Program-made: the position numbers and the translations under genes
The notes under the pieces: model-generated
The model's database searches: none
Told to the model about the DNA's origin: nothing
The model's input: only the letters and a program-made list of their open reading frames with translations
Shown here: one piece after another, positions 1 to 8,050 of the stretch
Numbering within the stretch: the stretch's first letter is position 1
Layout: every line of letters begins with the position of its first letter
Source: Asaia bogorensis
Lineage (GTDB): Bacteria; Pseudomonadota; Alphaproteobacteria; Reyranellales; Reyranellaceae
NCBI GenBank assembly: GCA_945905835.1
Contig: CAMDQJ010000035.1
Location: forward strand, 1 to 37,401
Direction: 5' to 3'
DNA length: 37,401 nt

Positions 1-2
1 TC

Positions 3-263
3 GCCGACGGCGGCTATGCCGGCGACAAGCTCCGCAGCGCCATGGCCGAACTCGGACAATGGACATTTGAGATCATCAAGCGATCCGATGCGGCAAAAGG
101 CTTCGAACTCTTGCCGCGACGCTGGGTAGTCCAACGTACGTTCGCCTGGTTGGGCCGCTGTCGACGCCTCGCCAAGGACTTCGAGGCCACCATCGACAGC
201 GCCGTCGCCTGGATATTCATCGCCCACATCCGACGCCTGACACGTCGCCTGGTCAGGGCGTAG
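3..263 (+). mobile_element. IS5-family transposase, C-terminal fragment (cut by window edge)
   Basis: The open frame enters from the left edge and ends at TAG 261-263, giving the last 86 residues of a DDE transposase. The stretch RRWVVQRTFAWLGRCRRLAK matches the C-terminal signature of IS5-family (IS427/IS1031-like) transposases, where the third catalytic acid lies in R-W-V-V-E-R-T-F. Here that position reads Gln (CAA) instead of Glu, so this copy is probably catalytically dead. The first two acidic residues lie outside the window. The element ends just downstream and borders a truncated oxygenase gene, so insertion may have removed that gene's 3' end. Family assignment is by motif recognition; the subgroup is uncertain. 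Confidence 0.85.
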
Positions 264-278
264 AACCCAGTGTGGAAT

Positions 279-293
279 TATGAGTCAGACTCT
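279..293. repeat. Candidate right terminal inverted repeat of the IS5-like element
   Basis: About 16 bases after the transposase stop the sequence TGAGTCAGACTCTC appears. Read inward from the other strand it is GAGAGTCTGACTCA, which resembles the ends of IS5-type elements. The oxygenase remnant's homology also stops here. The partner repeat lies outside the window, so the exact boundary and the target duplication cannot be shown. Confidence 0.4.
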
Positions 294-935
294 CAGACGG
301 GGTGACCTCGGCGACGCCACCGCTGGCCTTGTCGAGGAAGGCCCTGTTGCGCTGGCGCACCTCGGCATCCTCCTCGCCGTAGAAGAACGGCAGGTAGGCG
401 TAGCGCGTGCCCTTGGTCACCGGCAGCGCCTCGTGCAGCAGCGATCAGGAGAAGACCACGGCGCCGCCGGTCGGCGCGCGGTAGGCCCGATGACAGGCCT
501 GATCGCCTGGTCGGTGACCACCAGCGTCTGCAGGCAGCGCAGCGCACGGTCGAGCGCCACCACGCCACTCTCCACCGGCCCCGACGTGGAGATCGGCTCG
601 CCATCCGATGTCGTCGGGACGAAGCCGAAGCGCGCGGCGATGGAGCGGTCGTAATCCATGAAATAGCAGATGCCGGGCACGATCTGCTCGACACCGAGCC
701 GCGTGAGGTCTTCAGGATCGCTCACGACGTAGAACAGCATGAGGGTGTGATCGTCGAAGGCGGCGCGCAACGCCACCACCTCGGCCATCAGCCGACGCGC
801 CGCCTCGCCGGCGGGCGAGCCGAGGAACACCAGGAACGCCGGGCGGCCGGCCACCGTATCGAAGTTGAACCGTGGATTGGAGGGTGATGGCGCCTGGAAG
901 AACGGCGCCGGTTCCCCGAACAGGAGCTTGGGCAT
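294..935 (-). pseudogene. Thioredoxin-fold/2OG-Fe(II) oxygenase fusion, internally deleted and IS-truncated
   Basis: From ATG 935 the N-terminal part (MPKLLFGEPAPFFQAPSPSN onward) looks like a peroxiredoxin/AhpC-TSA-type domain of about 145 residues. Near 490-505 homology jumps to another frame and to the C-terminal end of a prolyl-4-hydroxylase-like 2OG-Fe(II) oxygenase: YRAPTGGAVVFS, then SLLHEALPVTKGTRYAYLP. The central part, with the expected HxD iron ligands, is missing. An in-frame TGA (445-447) interrupts FS-*-SLLHEA, where a Cys codon (TGC/TGT) would be expected. The 3' end runs into the IS boundary. Only 17 bases separate it from the LLM oxidoreductase gene, so it was probably the distal gene of that operon. 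The intact family is recognised from known fusions; the damage is visible directly. Confidence 0.75.
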
Positions 936-952
936 GCGCTCCGGATTATAGC

Positions 953-2008
953 CTATTCGGCCGCCTGCCGCATGGGGTCGGGCTTGTAGCGGATCGGAAT
1001 CCTGGCGATGTCCTGGATCAGGTCAGGCGGCAGGTCGGCCGGCTTGGACGAGTTGGCACTGGCGCTGATCGAATCGACCAGGCCGCCGAAGCGCGCCTCG
1101 ATGGCCTTGGCGATCTGATCGTGCCGCCCGACCGCGGCGAACAGGTGCACCACGTCGTCGGAAACCTCGCCAGCGATCTGGTTCCACTGGCCGGCCTTGG
1201 TCATGGCATTGAGCTTGCGACCGAGATCGCCCAGCCCATGGACCTCGAACACCGGCCAATAAGCCGGCGTCGAGCCGTAGAACGCCACTCGATAGCGCAC
1301 CCAGTCGAACAGCTTCTGGGACGCTTCGTCATCCTTGCCGGTGACGACGAAGCCACCGCCGGTGATCTCGAATTTTTCCCGCGCGCGGCCTGTCTTGGCG
1401 AGCCCCGCTTCGATGATCGGCAGGATGCTTTCGTCCAGGTATTTGCGCGTGCAGAAGACATGGAGCTTGGCGCTATCAGCCTCCTCGGCCGCCACCTTCA
1501 ACATGAAAGGACCGACCGCCGCGAGACCGATACGTGGCGCCGGCGCGTCATAGGGTTCGGGCACGAAGTTCGGCGTCATCAGGGTGAAGCGGTAGTGCTT
1601 GCCCTCGTAGTTGAGCTTGCCGTCGCCCTTCCACGCCGCCCAGATCGCCCGCACGGCCTGGATGTACTCGCGCATGCGCGGCGCCGGCGCCGTCCAGGGC
1701 ACCGAGAAGCGTTTCTCGTTATGCGCGCGGATCTGCGAGCCGAGACCAAGGGTGAACCGCCCATCCGTGCTTGCCGCGAGGTCCCAGCCGATATTGGCCG
1801 CGACCATCGGCGAGCGCGGGAAGGAGATGGCGACGCCGGTGTGCAGTTCGATGCGCTTGGTCGCGACGCCCGCGACGGCCAGTGCCAGGAACGGATCGTG
1901 ACGGTTCTCCTGGGTGCTGACGCCGGTGTAGCCCGCCGCTTCGATCGCTTGGGCGGCAGGACCCACTTTTCGCAGGTCCTCCTGCGGCAGCGTTGTAAAA
2001 ACGCGCAT
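953..2008 (-). CDS. LLM-class, F420-dependent-type oxidoreductase
   Basis: This 351-residue protein has the luciferase-like monooxygenase TIM-barrel pattern: the N-terminal RVFTTLPQEDL strand, GYTGVSTQENRHDPF, then RIELHTGVAISFPRSP and DGRFTLGLGSQIRAHNEKRF. It resembles the TIGR03617-type F420-dependent subfamily. Such enzymes transfer hydride between F420H2 or FMNH2 and an organic substrate; the substrate here is unknown. ATG 2008 directly follows the gcvPB TAG (2011-2009), so it is translated from the same mRNA, with coupling likely. No separate promoter is visible. Whether the host makes F420 cannot be judged from this window; FMN is the alternative cofactor. Its C-terminus (RQAAE) repeats the tail of gcvPB. 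Confidence 0.85.
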   Translation of the reverse strand: MRVFTTLPQEDLRKVGPAAQAIEAAGYTGVSTQENRHDPFLALAVAGVATKRIELHTGVAISFPRSPMVAANIGWDLAASTDGRFTLGLGSQIRAHNEKRFSVPWTAPAPRMREYIQAVRAIWAAWKGDGKLNYEGKHYRFTLMTPNFVPEPYDAPAPRIGLAAVGPFMLKVAAEEADSAKLHVFCTRKYLDESILPIIEAGLAKTGRAREKFEITGGGFVVTGKDDEASQKLFDWVRYRVAFYGSTPAYWPVFEVHGLGDLGRKLNAMTKAGQWNQIAGEVSDDVVHLFAAVGRHDQIAKAIEARFGGLVDSISASANSSKPADLPPDLIQDIARIPIRYKPDPMRQAAE

Positions 2009-3589
2009 CTATTCGGCCGCCTGCTTGAAGTTATTCGAAGGACGCCAGCGCAGCACGGGTTTGCGCGCCGCCAGGGTTTCATCGAGTCGGCGACGGGGTG
2101 AAAAGCGCGGGGCAGCTTTGAATTCCTCGGCCGCCGTGCCGGTCTTGGCACGCGCCGCGAGCGACCGCAGGGCACCGATGAACTGGTCGAGGTCCTCCTT
2201 GGCTTGGCTCTCGGTCGGCTCGATCAGCATGGCGCCATGGACGACCAGCGGGAAGTACATGGTCATCGGGTGATAGCCCTCATCGATCATCGCCTTGGCG
2301 AAATCGAGCGTGCTGACGCCGGTGTCCTTGAGAAAGCTGTCGTCGAACAGCGCCTCGTGCATGCACGGCCCCTCGAAGGCCGGGGTCATTGTGTCCTTGA
2401 GCGCTGCCATCACGTAATTGGCGCTCAGTACCGCGTCCTCGGCCACCTGCTTCAGGCCATCGGCACCATGGCTCATGATGTAGGCCAGCGCGCGGGTAAA
2501 CATGCCCATCTGGCCGTGGAAAGCTTTTAGACGTCCGAGCGGCTTGCCGTCGACGGCAGCGCCATCCTCGGCGACCCGCCACCTGTCGCCGTCCTTCACG
2601 ATCCAGGGATAGGGCGCATAAGGGCCGAGTGCCGCCGACAGCACCACCGGTCCGGCGCCCGGCCCGCCGCCGCCATGCGGCGTCGAAAAGGTTTTATGCA
2701 GGTTGATGTGCATGCAGTCGACGCCGAGATCGCCCGGCCGTACGCGACCGACGATGGCGTTGAAGTTGGCGCCGTCGCAATAGAAGTAAGCACCCGCCGC
2801 ATGCACCGCCTGGGAAATCTCGACGATCTCCGACTCGAACAGGCCGCAGGTGTTGGGATTGGTCAGCATGATTGCGGCCACATCGGGACCGAGCGCAGCC
2901 TTGAGCGCTGCAAGATCGACACGACCGCGTTCGTTGGCCGGAATCGGCTTTACCGTGAAGCCGAGTGCCGCCGCCGTCGCGGGATTGGTGCCGTGTGCCG
3001 ATTCGGGCGCCAGCACGGTGCGGCGCTGGGCGCGCTCGCCCTTGGCCTCAAGGGCGGCGGCGATCGCCATCATGCCACACATCTCGCCATGCGCACCGGC
3101 GGCGGGCGACATCGCCACGGCCGGCATGCCGGTCAGCGTCTTCAGCCAATAGGCCAGCCGGTCGATCAGCTCGAGCGCACCCTGCACCGTCGAAACAGGC
3201 TGCAGCGGGTGGAGGTCGCCGATGCCCTGAAGGCGCGCGATCTTCTCGTTGATCCTTGGATTGTGCTTCATGGTGCACGAACCCAACGGATAGACGCCCA
3301 TGTCGATGGCGTAGTTCTTCTGGCTCAAGCGCGTGTAGTGCTGCACCACCTGCGGCTCCGAAAGACCGGGCAATCCTATTTCGCCGCTACGGCGCATCCC
3401 GTTGAGGCGGTCCCTCACCTTGGGCGGCTCCGGGAGGTCGACGCCGCATCGCCCGGGCTGGCTCATCTCGAAGATCAAAGGCTCCTCGATCTGCAGCGCG
3501 CGGTTGCCAGTGTAGGTGGCGTGAGATTCTGAGGAGCCAGTGGCGGGAGTACCAGCGCGGCCCTGAGACCGGTCGAGCGACTGCACCAT
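2009..3589 (-). CDS. gcvPB: Glycine dehydrogenase (decarboxylating) subunit 2
   Basis: This is the C-terminal half of the split P-protein of the glycine cleavage system, 526 residues. It binds PLP, decarboxylates glycine and passes the aminomethyl group to lipoyl-GcvH. The PLP lysine is in NLHKTFSTPHGGGGPG (about K299), and GSCTMKHNPRIN and ESAHGTNPATAAALGF are family signatures. ATG 3589 is preferred because it forms TGATG with the gcvPA stop (one-base overlap); a GTG one codon upstream would also read. The first 35 or so residues are a low-complexity extension. It functions as a heterotetramer with GcvPA. It is the fourth gene of the operon and shares the tail -KQAAE with the next gene. Confidence 0.95.
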   Translation of the reverse strand: MVQSLDRSQGRAGTPATGSSESHATYTGNRALQIEEPLIFEMSQPGRCGVDLPEPPKVRDRLNGMRRSGEIGLPGLSEPQVVQHYTRLSQKNYAIDMGVYPLGSCTMKHNPRINEKIARLQGIGDLHPLQPVSTVQGALELIDRLAYWLKTLTGMPAVAMSPAAGAHGEMCGMMAIAAALEAKGERAQRRTVLAPESAHGTNPATAAALGFTVKPIPANERGRVDLAALKAALGPDVAAIMLTNPNTCGLFESEIVEISQAVHAAGAYFYCDGANFNAIVGRVRPGDLGVDCMHINLHKTFSTPHGGGGPGAGPVVLSAALGPYAPYPWIVKDGDRWRVAEDGAAVDGKPLGRLKAFHGQMGMFTRALAYIMSHGADGLKQVAEDAVLSANYVMAALKDTMTPAFEGPCMHEALFDDSFLKDTGVSTLDFAKAMIDEGYHPMTMYFPLVVHGAMLIEPTESQAKEDLDQFIGALRSLAARAKTGTAAEEFKAAPRFSPRRRLDETLAARKPVLRWRPSNNFKQAAE

Positions 3590-4935
3590 CACAGCACCTC
3601 TTTCAGGCCAGCAATCAGCAGCGCCATGCCGTCTTCGGTCGCAGTTTCGGTCGCGGCGACCAGCAGCAGATTCTCAACCGACTTGTCACCCGGGATCAGC
3701 CGCGATACCGGCACGCCGGCCAGGATGCGTTTGGCTGCAAGTGACTCGACGACCGGAGCCGCAGGTTTGGGCAGGTGAACGGTGAATTCGTTGAAGAAGC
3801 TGTCGTTCAGCACTTTGACGCCAGGCAATGTGCCTAACCGGTCAGCAAGTTCCGATGCCTTGGTATGATTGATCTCGGCAAGGCGCCTGAAACCTGCCTC
3901 GCCCAGCAGCGTCAGGTGCACGGTGAAGGCGAGCGCGCAGAGGCCAGCGTTGGTGCAGATGTTCGATGTCGCCTTCTCGCGGCGGATATGCTGCTCGCGG
4001 GTACTCAGCGTCAGCACGAAGCCGCGCTTGCCGTCAGCATCGACGGTCTCACCAACCAGTCGGCCCGGCATCTGGCGCATGTATTTCTCACGGGTCGCGA
4101 ACAGGCCGACATAGGGACCACCGAAGCCCAGGCCATTGCCGATCGACTGGCCCTCGCAGACCACGATGTCGGCGCCCATCTCGCCCGGCGGCTTGATGAG
4201 GCCGAGCGACACGACTTCCGTCACCACCACGATCAACAATGCGCCTACGGCGTGACAGGCCTCGGCGAGTCTGCCGAAGTCGCGGACATGGCCGAAGAAA
4301 CTCGGATTCTGCACCACGACGCACGACGTTTCCTTGTCGACCTGCGCGATCAGGTCTTCGAGGCCCTCTGAATCGGGCTTGCCCGAGACGGCGCGAAAGC
4401 CCTGCCAGTGACCCGTCGTTTCGATGATGCGGCGATATTGCGGATGCAAGCCGCCCGACAACAGCGCCTTGGAACGGCGCGTGACGCGGTTGGCCATCAG
4501 TACGGCCTCGGACGCACCGGTCGAGCCGTCGTACATCGAGGCGTTGGCGACATCCATGGCCGTCAGCATCGTGATCTGGGTCTGGAACTCGAACAGGTAC
4601 TGCAGCGTGCCCTGCGTGATCTCCGGCTGGTACGGCGTGTAGGACGTCAGAAACTCGCCGCGCTGAATCATGTAATCGACGGTGGCCGGCACATGATGGC
4701 GATAGGCACCGGCGCCGAGAAAGAATGGCGCCGTCGAGGGCGATACGTTCTTCGCCGCATAGGCCTGGAACGCGCGTTCGACCTCGAGCTCACCTTGGTG
4801 ATCGGGCAGGCCCGCGATCTTGGCGCCGAGGCGGGCCGCAGCGGGCACGTCCTTGAACAGCTCGTCGACCGACTTGGCGCCGATCGTGGCCAGCATGTCG
4901 CGGCGGTCGCTTTCGGTAAGCGGAAGATAACGCAT
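3589..4935 (-). CDS. gcvPA: Glycine dehydrogenase (decarboxylating) subunit 1
   Basis: This 448-residue protein is the N-terminal half of the P-protein in organisms that split GcvP in two. It starts [20 protein letters not shown] and carries [40 protein letters not shown] and [20 protein letters not shown], all characteristic of GcvPA. It lacks the PLP lysine, which is in GcvPB. ATG 4935 lies 11 bases after the gcvH stop, with AGGAG just upstream. The gene ends in TGATG shared with gcvPB, consistent with 1:1 translational coupling. One position usually Pro (VVTEPVSLGL in many homologues) is Val here, probably harmless. Confidence 0.95.
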   Translation of the reverse strand: MRYLPLTESDRRDMLATIGAKSVDELFKDVPAAARLGAKIAGLPDHQGELEVERAFQAYAAKNVSPSTAPFFLGAGAYRHHVPATVDYMIQRGEFLTSYTPYQPEITQGTLQYLFEFQTQITMLTAMDVANASMYDGSTGASEAVLMANRVTRRSKALLSGGLHPQYRRIIETTGHWQGFRAVSGKPDSEGLEDLIAQVDKETSCVVVQNPSFFGHVRDFGRLAEACHAVGALLIVVVTEVVSLGLIKPPGEMGADIVVCEGQSIGNGLGFGGPYVGLFATREKYMRQMPGRLVGETVDADGKRGFVLTLSTREQHIRREKATSNICTNAGLCALAFTVHLTLLGEAGFRRLAEINHTKASELADRLGTLPGVKVLNDSFFNEFTVHLPKPAAPVVESLAAKRILAGVPVSRLIPGDKSVENLLLVAATETATEDGMALLIAGLKEVL

Positions 4936-4946
4936 GAGGGCCGCTC

Positions 4947-5324
4947 CTAACCGAGGTTCTTCACGAAGGCTGCGTAGGCCGCCGCGTCCATCAGGCCGTC
5001 GAGGTCTCCTTTGTTTGCGAGCTTGATCCGAAAGAACCAGCCCTTGCCCATCGGCTCGGTATTGACGTCGGCCGGCGTTTCGGCGAGCGCTGCGTTGGAC
5101 TCGACGACTTCACCCGAGGCCGGCGAGTAGATGTCGGAGGCGGCCTTGACCGATTCAACCACCGCCACCGCTTCGCCTTTGGCGACTTTGCGGCCGGCTG
5201 CCGGCAGGTCGACGAAAACCACGTCTCCGAGCTGCTCCTGCGCGTACGGGGAGATGCCGACGGTGCCGATCTCACCCTCGACGCGGATCCACTCGTGCTC
5301 GTTGCTGTATTTGATCTCGGCCAT
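4947..5324 (-). CDS. gcvH: Glycine cleavage system H protein
   Basis: This 125-residue lipoyl carrier shuttles the aminomethyl intermediate between GcvPAB and GcvT and is reoxidised by dihydrolipoamide dehydrogenase (not in this window). Family marks are [20 protein letters not shown] at the N-terminus and the lipoylation site [14 protein letters not shown], with the modified lysine at about K60. Length is normal for the family. ATG 5324 is preceded by GGAG six to nine bases upstream and lies nine bases after the gcvT stop. Confidence 0.97.
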   Translation of the reverse strand: MAEIKYSNEHEWIRVEGEIGTVGISPYAQEQLGDVVFVDLPAAGRKVAKGEAVAVVESVKAASDIYSPASGEVVESNAALAETPADVNTEPMGKGWFFRIKLANKGDLDGLMDAAAYAAFVKNLG

Positions 5325-5333
5325 GAAAGACTC

Positions 5334-6455
5334 CTATCCGCGATAGTAGGCATGTTTGACGAAAGGCATCGGCACGACCTCGGCCGGCGCAGGTTTGCCG
5401 CGCACCACAAGCTCGGCCTTGGTGCCGTTGGCTGATAGAGCGCGTTCGACATAACCCATGGCGATGGCGCGCCCGAGAGTCGGCGCAAAGCCACCCGACG
5501 TGACTTTCCCTACGGTCTTGCCGCCGATGACGATCTCCGCACCCTCGCGCGCGATGGCCTTGCCTGCGGGCAACAGACCGACGCGCTTGCGTGACGCGCC
5601 GCTGGCAATCTGGGCCTGAACGATCGATGCACCGGGGAACCCACCCTTTACGCGGCGCTCCTTGCCGATGCTCCACAGCAAGCCGGCTTCGATCGGCGTC
5701 GTCGTGGTGTCGATGTCGTGGCCATAGAGGCAGAGACCGGCTTCGAGACGCAGCGAATCACGGGCGCCGAGGCCGATCGGCTTGACCTCGGGGTGCGCCA
5801 GCAGCTTGCGGGCGATGGCGTCGGTCGCGTCGGCAGGCGTCGAGATCTCGTAGCCGTCGCAGCCGGTGTAGCCCGAGCGCGTGACGTAGCAGCGCGCACC
5901 GTCGATCACGACAAAGGCGCCGGTCATGAATTTCATCGTCGCGACCGAAGGCGCGATCCGCGCCAGCACCTGCGTGGCAAGTGGTCCCTGCAATGCCATG
6001 AGGCCGCGCGCGAACATGGGCTCGATCTCACAACGATCCGAGAGCTTCGCCTGGATGAGTGCCAGGTCGGCGTCCTTGCAGCCGGCATTAACGACCAGCA
6101 GCAGATGGTCGCCCGTGCTGGTTACCATCAGATCGTCGAGGATGCCGCCCGTATCGTTGATGAACTGGGTGTAGCGCTGCTGGCCGGGCTGAAGTCCGGC
6201 GATGTCGCCGGGCACCAATGTCTCGACCGCGGCGGCAGCACTCTGGCCGGCCTTGGCCGTCAGCCGTATTTGGCCCATGTGCGAGACATCGAACAGGCCG
6301 CACGAATTTCGCGTCTGGGCATGTTCGACCAGAATGCCGGTGGGGTATTGGACGGGCATCTCGTAGCCGGCGAAGGGTACGAGGCGCGCGCCGAGCTCCT
6401 TGTGCAGCGCATAAAGCAGCGTGCGCTTGAGGGGGCCTGTAGGGGCTTCGGTCAA
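5334..6455 (-). CDS. gcvT: Aminomethyltransferase (glycine cleavage T protein)
   Basis: GcvT transfers the one-carbon unit from aminomethyl-GcvH to tetrahydrofolate, giving 5,10-methylene-THF and ammonia. The protein has LVPFAGYEMPVQYPTGILVE, FDVSHMGQI, the C-terminal GLGARDSLRLEAGLCLYGHD and FVKHAYYRG. I place the start at TTG 6455, which gives 373 residues, normal for GcvT. GGAG lies six bases upstream and homology begins within ten residues. The frame stays open far upstream, but only because it runs through the riboswitch, so a longer protein is not credible. This is the first gene of the operon; the TTG lies in the riboswitch expression platform. Confidence 0.93.
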   Translation of the reverse strand: MTEAPTGPLKRTLLYALHKELGARLVPFAGYEMPVQYPTGILVEHAQTRNSCGLFDVSHMGQIRLTAKAGQSAAAAVETLVPGDIAGLQPGQQRYTQFINDTGGILDDLMVTSTGDHLLLVVNAGCKDADLALIQAKLSDRCEIEPMFARGLMALQGPLATQVLARIAPSVATMKFMTGAFVVIDGARCYVTRSGYTGCDGYEISTPADATDAIARKLLAHPEVKPIGLGARDSLRLEAGLCLYGHDIDTTTTPIEAGLLWSIGKERRVKGGFPGASIVQAQIASGASRKRVGLLPAGKAIAREGAEIVIGGKTVGKVTSGGFAPTLGRAIAMGYVERALSANGTKAELVVRGKPAPAEVVPMPFVKHAYYRG

Positions 6456-6528
6456 AAAGGTCTCCGTCAGAGTCGCGTTGTCCCGACGCAAAGACTGCGC
6501 CGTTCGCGACCCCCTCTGTCCGGAGACC
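6454..6528 (-). terminator. Riboswitch expression platform: terminator/SD-sequestering hairpin
   Basis: GGTCTCCG (6528-6521), part of the conserved 3' core of aptamer 2, is the exact complement of CGGAGACC (6466-6459). CAGAG/CTCTG and TCGCG/CGCGA can extend the helix inside it. The distal arm contains the gcvT Shine-Dalgarno GGAG and is followed by T5 (6458-6454), whose last two bases belong to the TTG start codon. The hairpin cannot coexist with folded aptamer 2. It can act as an intrinsic terminator, hide the ribosome site, or both. Pairing is seen in the sequence; the mechanism is inferred. Confidence 0.7.
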
Positions 6529-6705
6529 TGAAAGATTCGCCGGAGCTTCTTCCGGCTTACTTCGTCGGTGGGCGCCCGCCTTGATCTGCGTGCGCCACTT
6601 TCCAGAGACCCATCCTCCTGCGGTCCGTTTGCCTGAGAGTTTCCGGGGCCGGTTGCTCCTTCGGCGCCGCCGCGATCAATTAGGACCGGGCGTCTCTTCC
6701 ACAGG
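6507..6705 (-). promoter_or_regulatory. Tandem glycine riboswitch (two aptamers) ahead of gcvT
   Basis: On the minus strand, aptamer 1 (about 6705-6613) contains GCCGAAGGAGCAACCGG followed by ACTCTCAGGCAAACGGACCG, the conserved glycine-aptamer core. Aptamer 2 (about 6612-6507) contains CCCACCGACGAAGTAAGCC, then TCTTTCAGGTCTCCGGACAG. A candidate P1 of aptamer 2 pairs CTCTG (6607-6603) with CAGAG (6518-6514). The two aptamers are separated by a short linker, as in classic gcvT riboswitches, which usually turn expression on when glycine is abundant. I could not identify a convincing promoter between 6706 and the divergent gene. Confidence 0.93.
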
Positions 6706-6808
6706 TATCGACTGAGCAAGTCGACCATAGACAGCAGCTTTTGGCCCGTCCATGCGCAAATGGCCGGGAAAAGAGGAACCGGGATGCCAAAACGGGCGTT
6801 CTGTCCCG

Positions 6809-7399
6809 ATGCTGATCCAGGTCGTCCACTGCCATCCGCTCGTCGAGAGCTACGACCACGCGTTGTTTCAGACGATCGTCGCGACCTTGCACGAACACGG
6901 CCATGACGTCGTCGCCACCGATCTCTATCGCGAGGGTTTCGACCCGGCGATGTCGGAGGCCGAACGCCGCAGCTACATGGGCAATGACTATGACGGCCGC
7001 GCGGTCGCGTCCTACATCGACACCTTGAAGAAGGTCGACGGCTTCATTCTCTGCTTTCCGCACTGGTGGTTTTCCATGCCGGCCATGCTGAAAGGCTATG
7101 TCGACCGCGTGTGGTCACCCGGGACGGCTTTCGTCTATGACGCGAAGACCGGCGACCTGAAAGCCAATCTCCAGAACATCAAGCTGTTCGGCGCCGTCAC
7201 CACCTACGGCTCGCCTTGGTGGATCGTGCGGCTATTCGCCGGCGACGCCGGCCGCAAGGTGCTGATGCGCGGCATGAAGCCGATGTGCACCCGCTCGGTG
7301 CGTTCGTTCTACCTGGCGCACTACAGCATGGACCATTCCACGCCGGCGTCACGGCGGTCGTTCCTCGAACGGGTGCGGGTCCGGGTTTCGCGGATCTGA
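6809..7399 (+). CDS. NAD(P)H dehydrogenase (quinone)-like, flavodoxin fold
   Basis: This 196-residue protein begins MLIQVVHCHPLVESYDHALF, the first strand and phosphate loop of the Flavodoxin_2 (NQO1/KefF/MdaB) family. It continues with FILCFPHWWFSMPAMLKGYV and RVWSPGTAF, the FMN/active-site loops. Members use FMN or FAD to reduce quinones or other electrophiles with NAD(P)H in the cytoplasm. ATG 6809 is chosen because homology starts there; the open frame extends 19 codons upstream without family similarity. No strong ribosome site is visible. It is divergent from the gcv operon and convergent with the LysE-type gene (four bases apart). Confidence 0.85.
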   Translation: MLIQVVHCHPLVESYDHALFQTIVATLHEHGHDVVATDLYREGFDPAMSEAERRSYMGNDYDGRAVASYIDTLKKVDGFILCFPHWWFSMPAMLKGYVDRVWSPGTAFVYDAKTGDLKANLQNIKLFGAVTTYGSPWWIVRLFAGDAGRKVLMRGMKPMCTRSVRSFYLAHYSMDHSTPASRRSFLERVRVRVSRI

Positions 7400-7403
7400 G
7401 CCT

Positions 7404-7997
7404 TCACACGAAGGCGAACACGGTCGTGACCACCAGGGCGAGCGCCATCGCGATATTGGCGATGCGCGAGGCACGCGGGTCGTAGAGCAGCCGGGTGAAG
7501 GCAACACCCGCCATCAGCCAGAAGACGTGGATCAGCACGACCATGATGCCCAGCACCGCGACCTTGAGCGTGGCGTCGACCAACGGCGAGGCCGAAAGCA
7601 TCGTGCCGCCGGCCACGGCCGAGATGGCGAGCCAGGCCTTGGGATTGGCGACGCCGAGCAGGAAGCCAGTGCCCGGCGCGGGCACCGCCGTTGCCGCACC
7701 CTGGCGCGACAGCGGCGGCGCCGTGGCGATGCGGAAGGCGAGATAGAGGAGGTAAAGCGCCGAGGCGACCGTCAGCGCCGGCGCAAGCCCCGGTATGGCG
7801 AGCAGCAGTCCGGCGAGCCCGGCGATCACTGCCACCAGCACCATCCCCGTGCCGAGCAGGAGTCCGCCGAGATAAGGCAACGCCCGCCGCGCCCCGAAGC
7901 TCGCGCCGACGGCGGTCGCACTCAACGTCGAAGGGCCGGGGCTGCCCATGACGACCAGCGCGGCGGTGAGCAGCGTGACGAGAGCGTGGTCGGCCAT
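7404..7997 (-). CDS. LysE/RhtB-family amino-acid exporter
   Basis: This is a 197-residue membrane protein with about six hydrophobic segments. The N-terminal MADHALVTLLTAALVVMGSP and GPSTLSATAVGASFGARRAL reproduce the LysE/RhtB signature (the GPS/GPN motif after TM1). FLLGVANPKAWLA is the family's second conserved loop. Members export amino acids or their analogues across the inner membrane; the substrate is unknown. ATG 7997 is placed by homology. It lies 53 bases after the Fe-S protein gene in the same direction, and so may be the last gene of that operon. Confidence 0.88.
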   Translation of the reverse strand: MADHALVTLLTAALVVMGSPGPSTLSATAVGASFGARRALPYLGGLLLGTGMVLVAVIAGLAGLLLAIPGLAPALTVASALYLLYLAFRIATAPPLSRQGAATAVPAPGTGFLLGVANPKAWLAISAVAGGTMLSASPLVDATLKVAVLGIMVVLIHVFWLMAGVAFTRLLYDPRASRIANIAMALALVVTTVFAFV

Positions 7998-8050
7998 GCT
8001 CCAGGTTATCAGCAGGACAGCCAGCGGTCTTGAATGATCGTGCAACCCTA

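Noticed and set aside
872..2101. 409-codon plus-strand frame opposite the LLM gene
   Set aside because: Composition is Arg/His-rich without domains, and the opposite strand has a clear LLM oxidoreductase.
6456..6728. N-terminal extension of GcvT by 91 codons
   Set aside because: The extension is the translated glycine riboswitch; GcvT homology begins at TTG 6455, which has a proper ribosome site.
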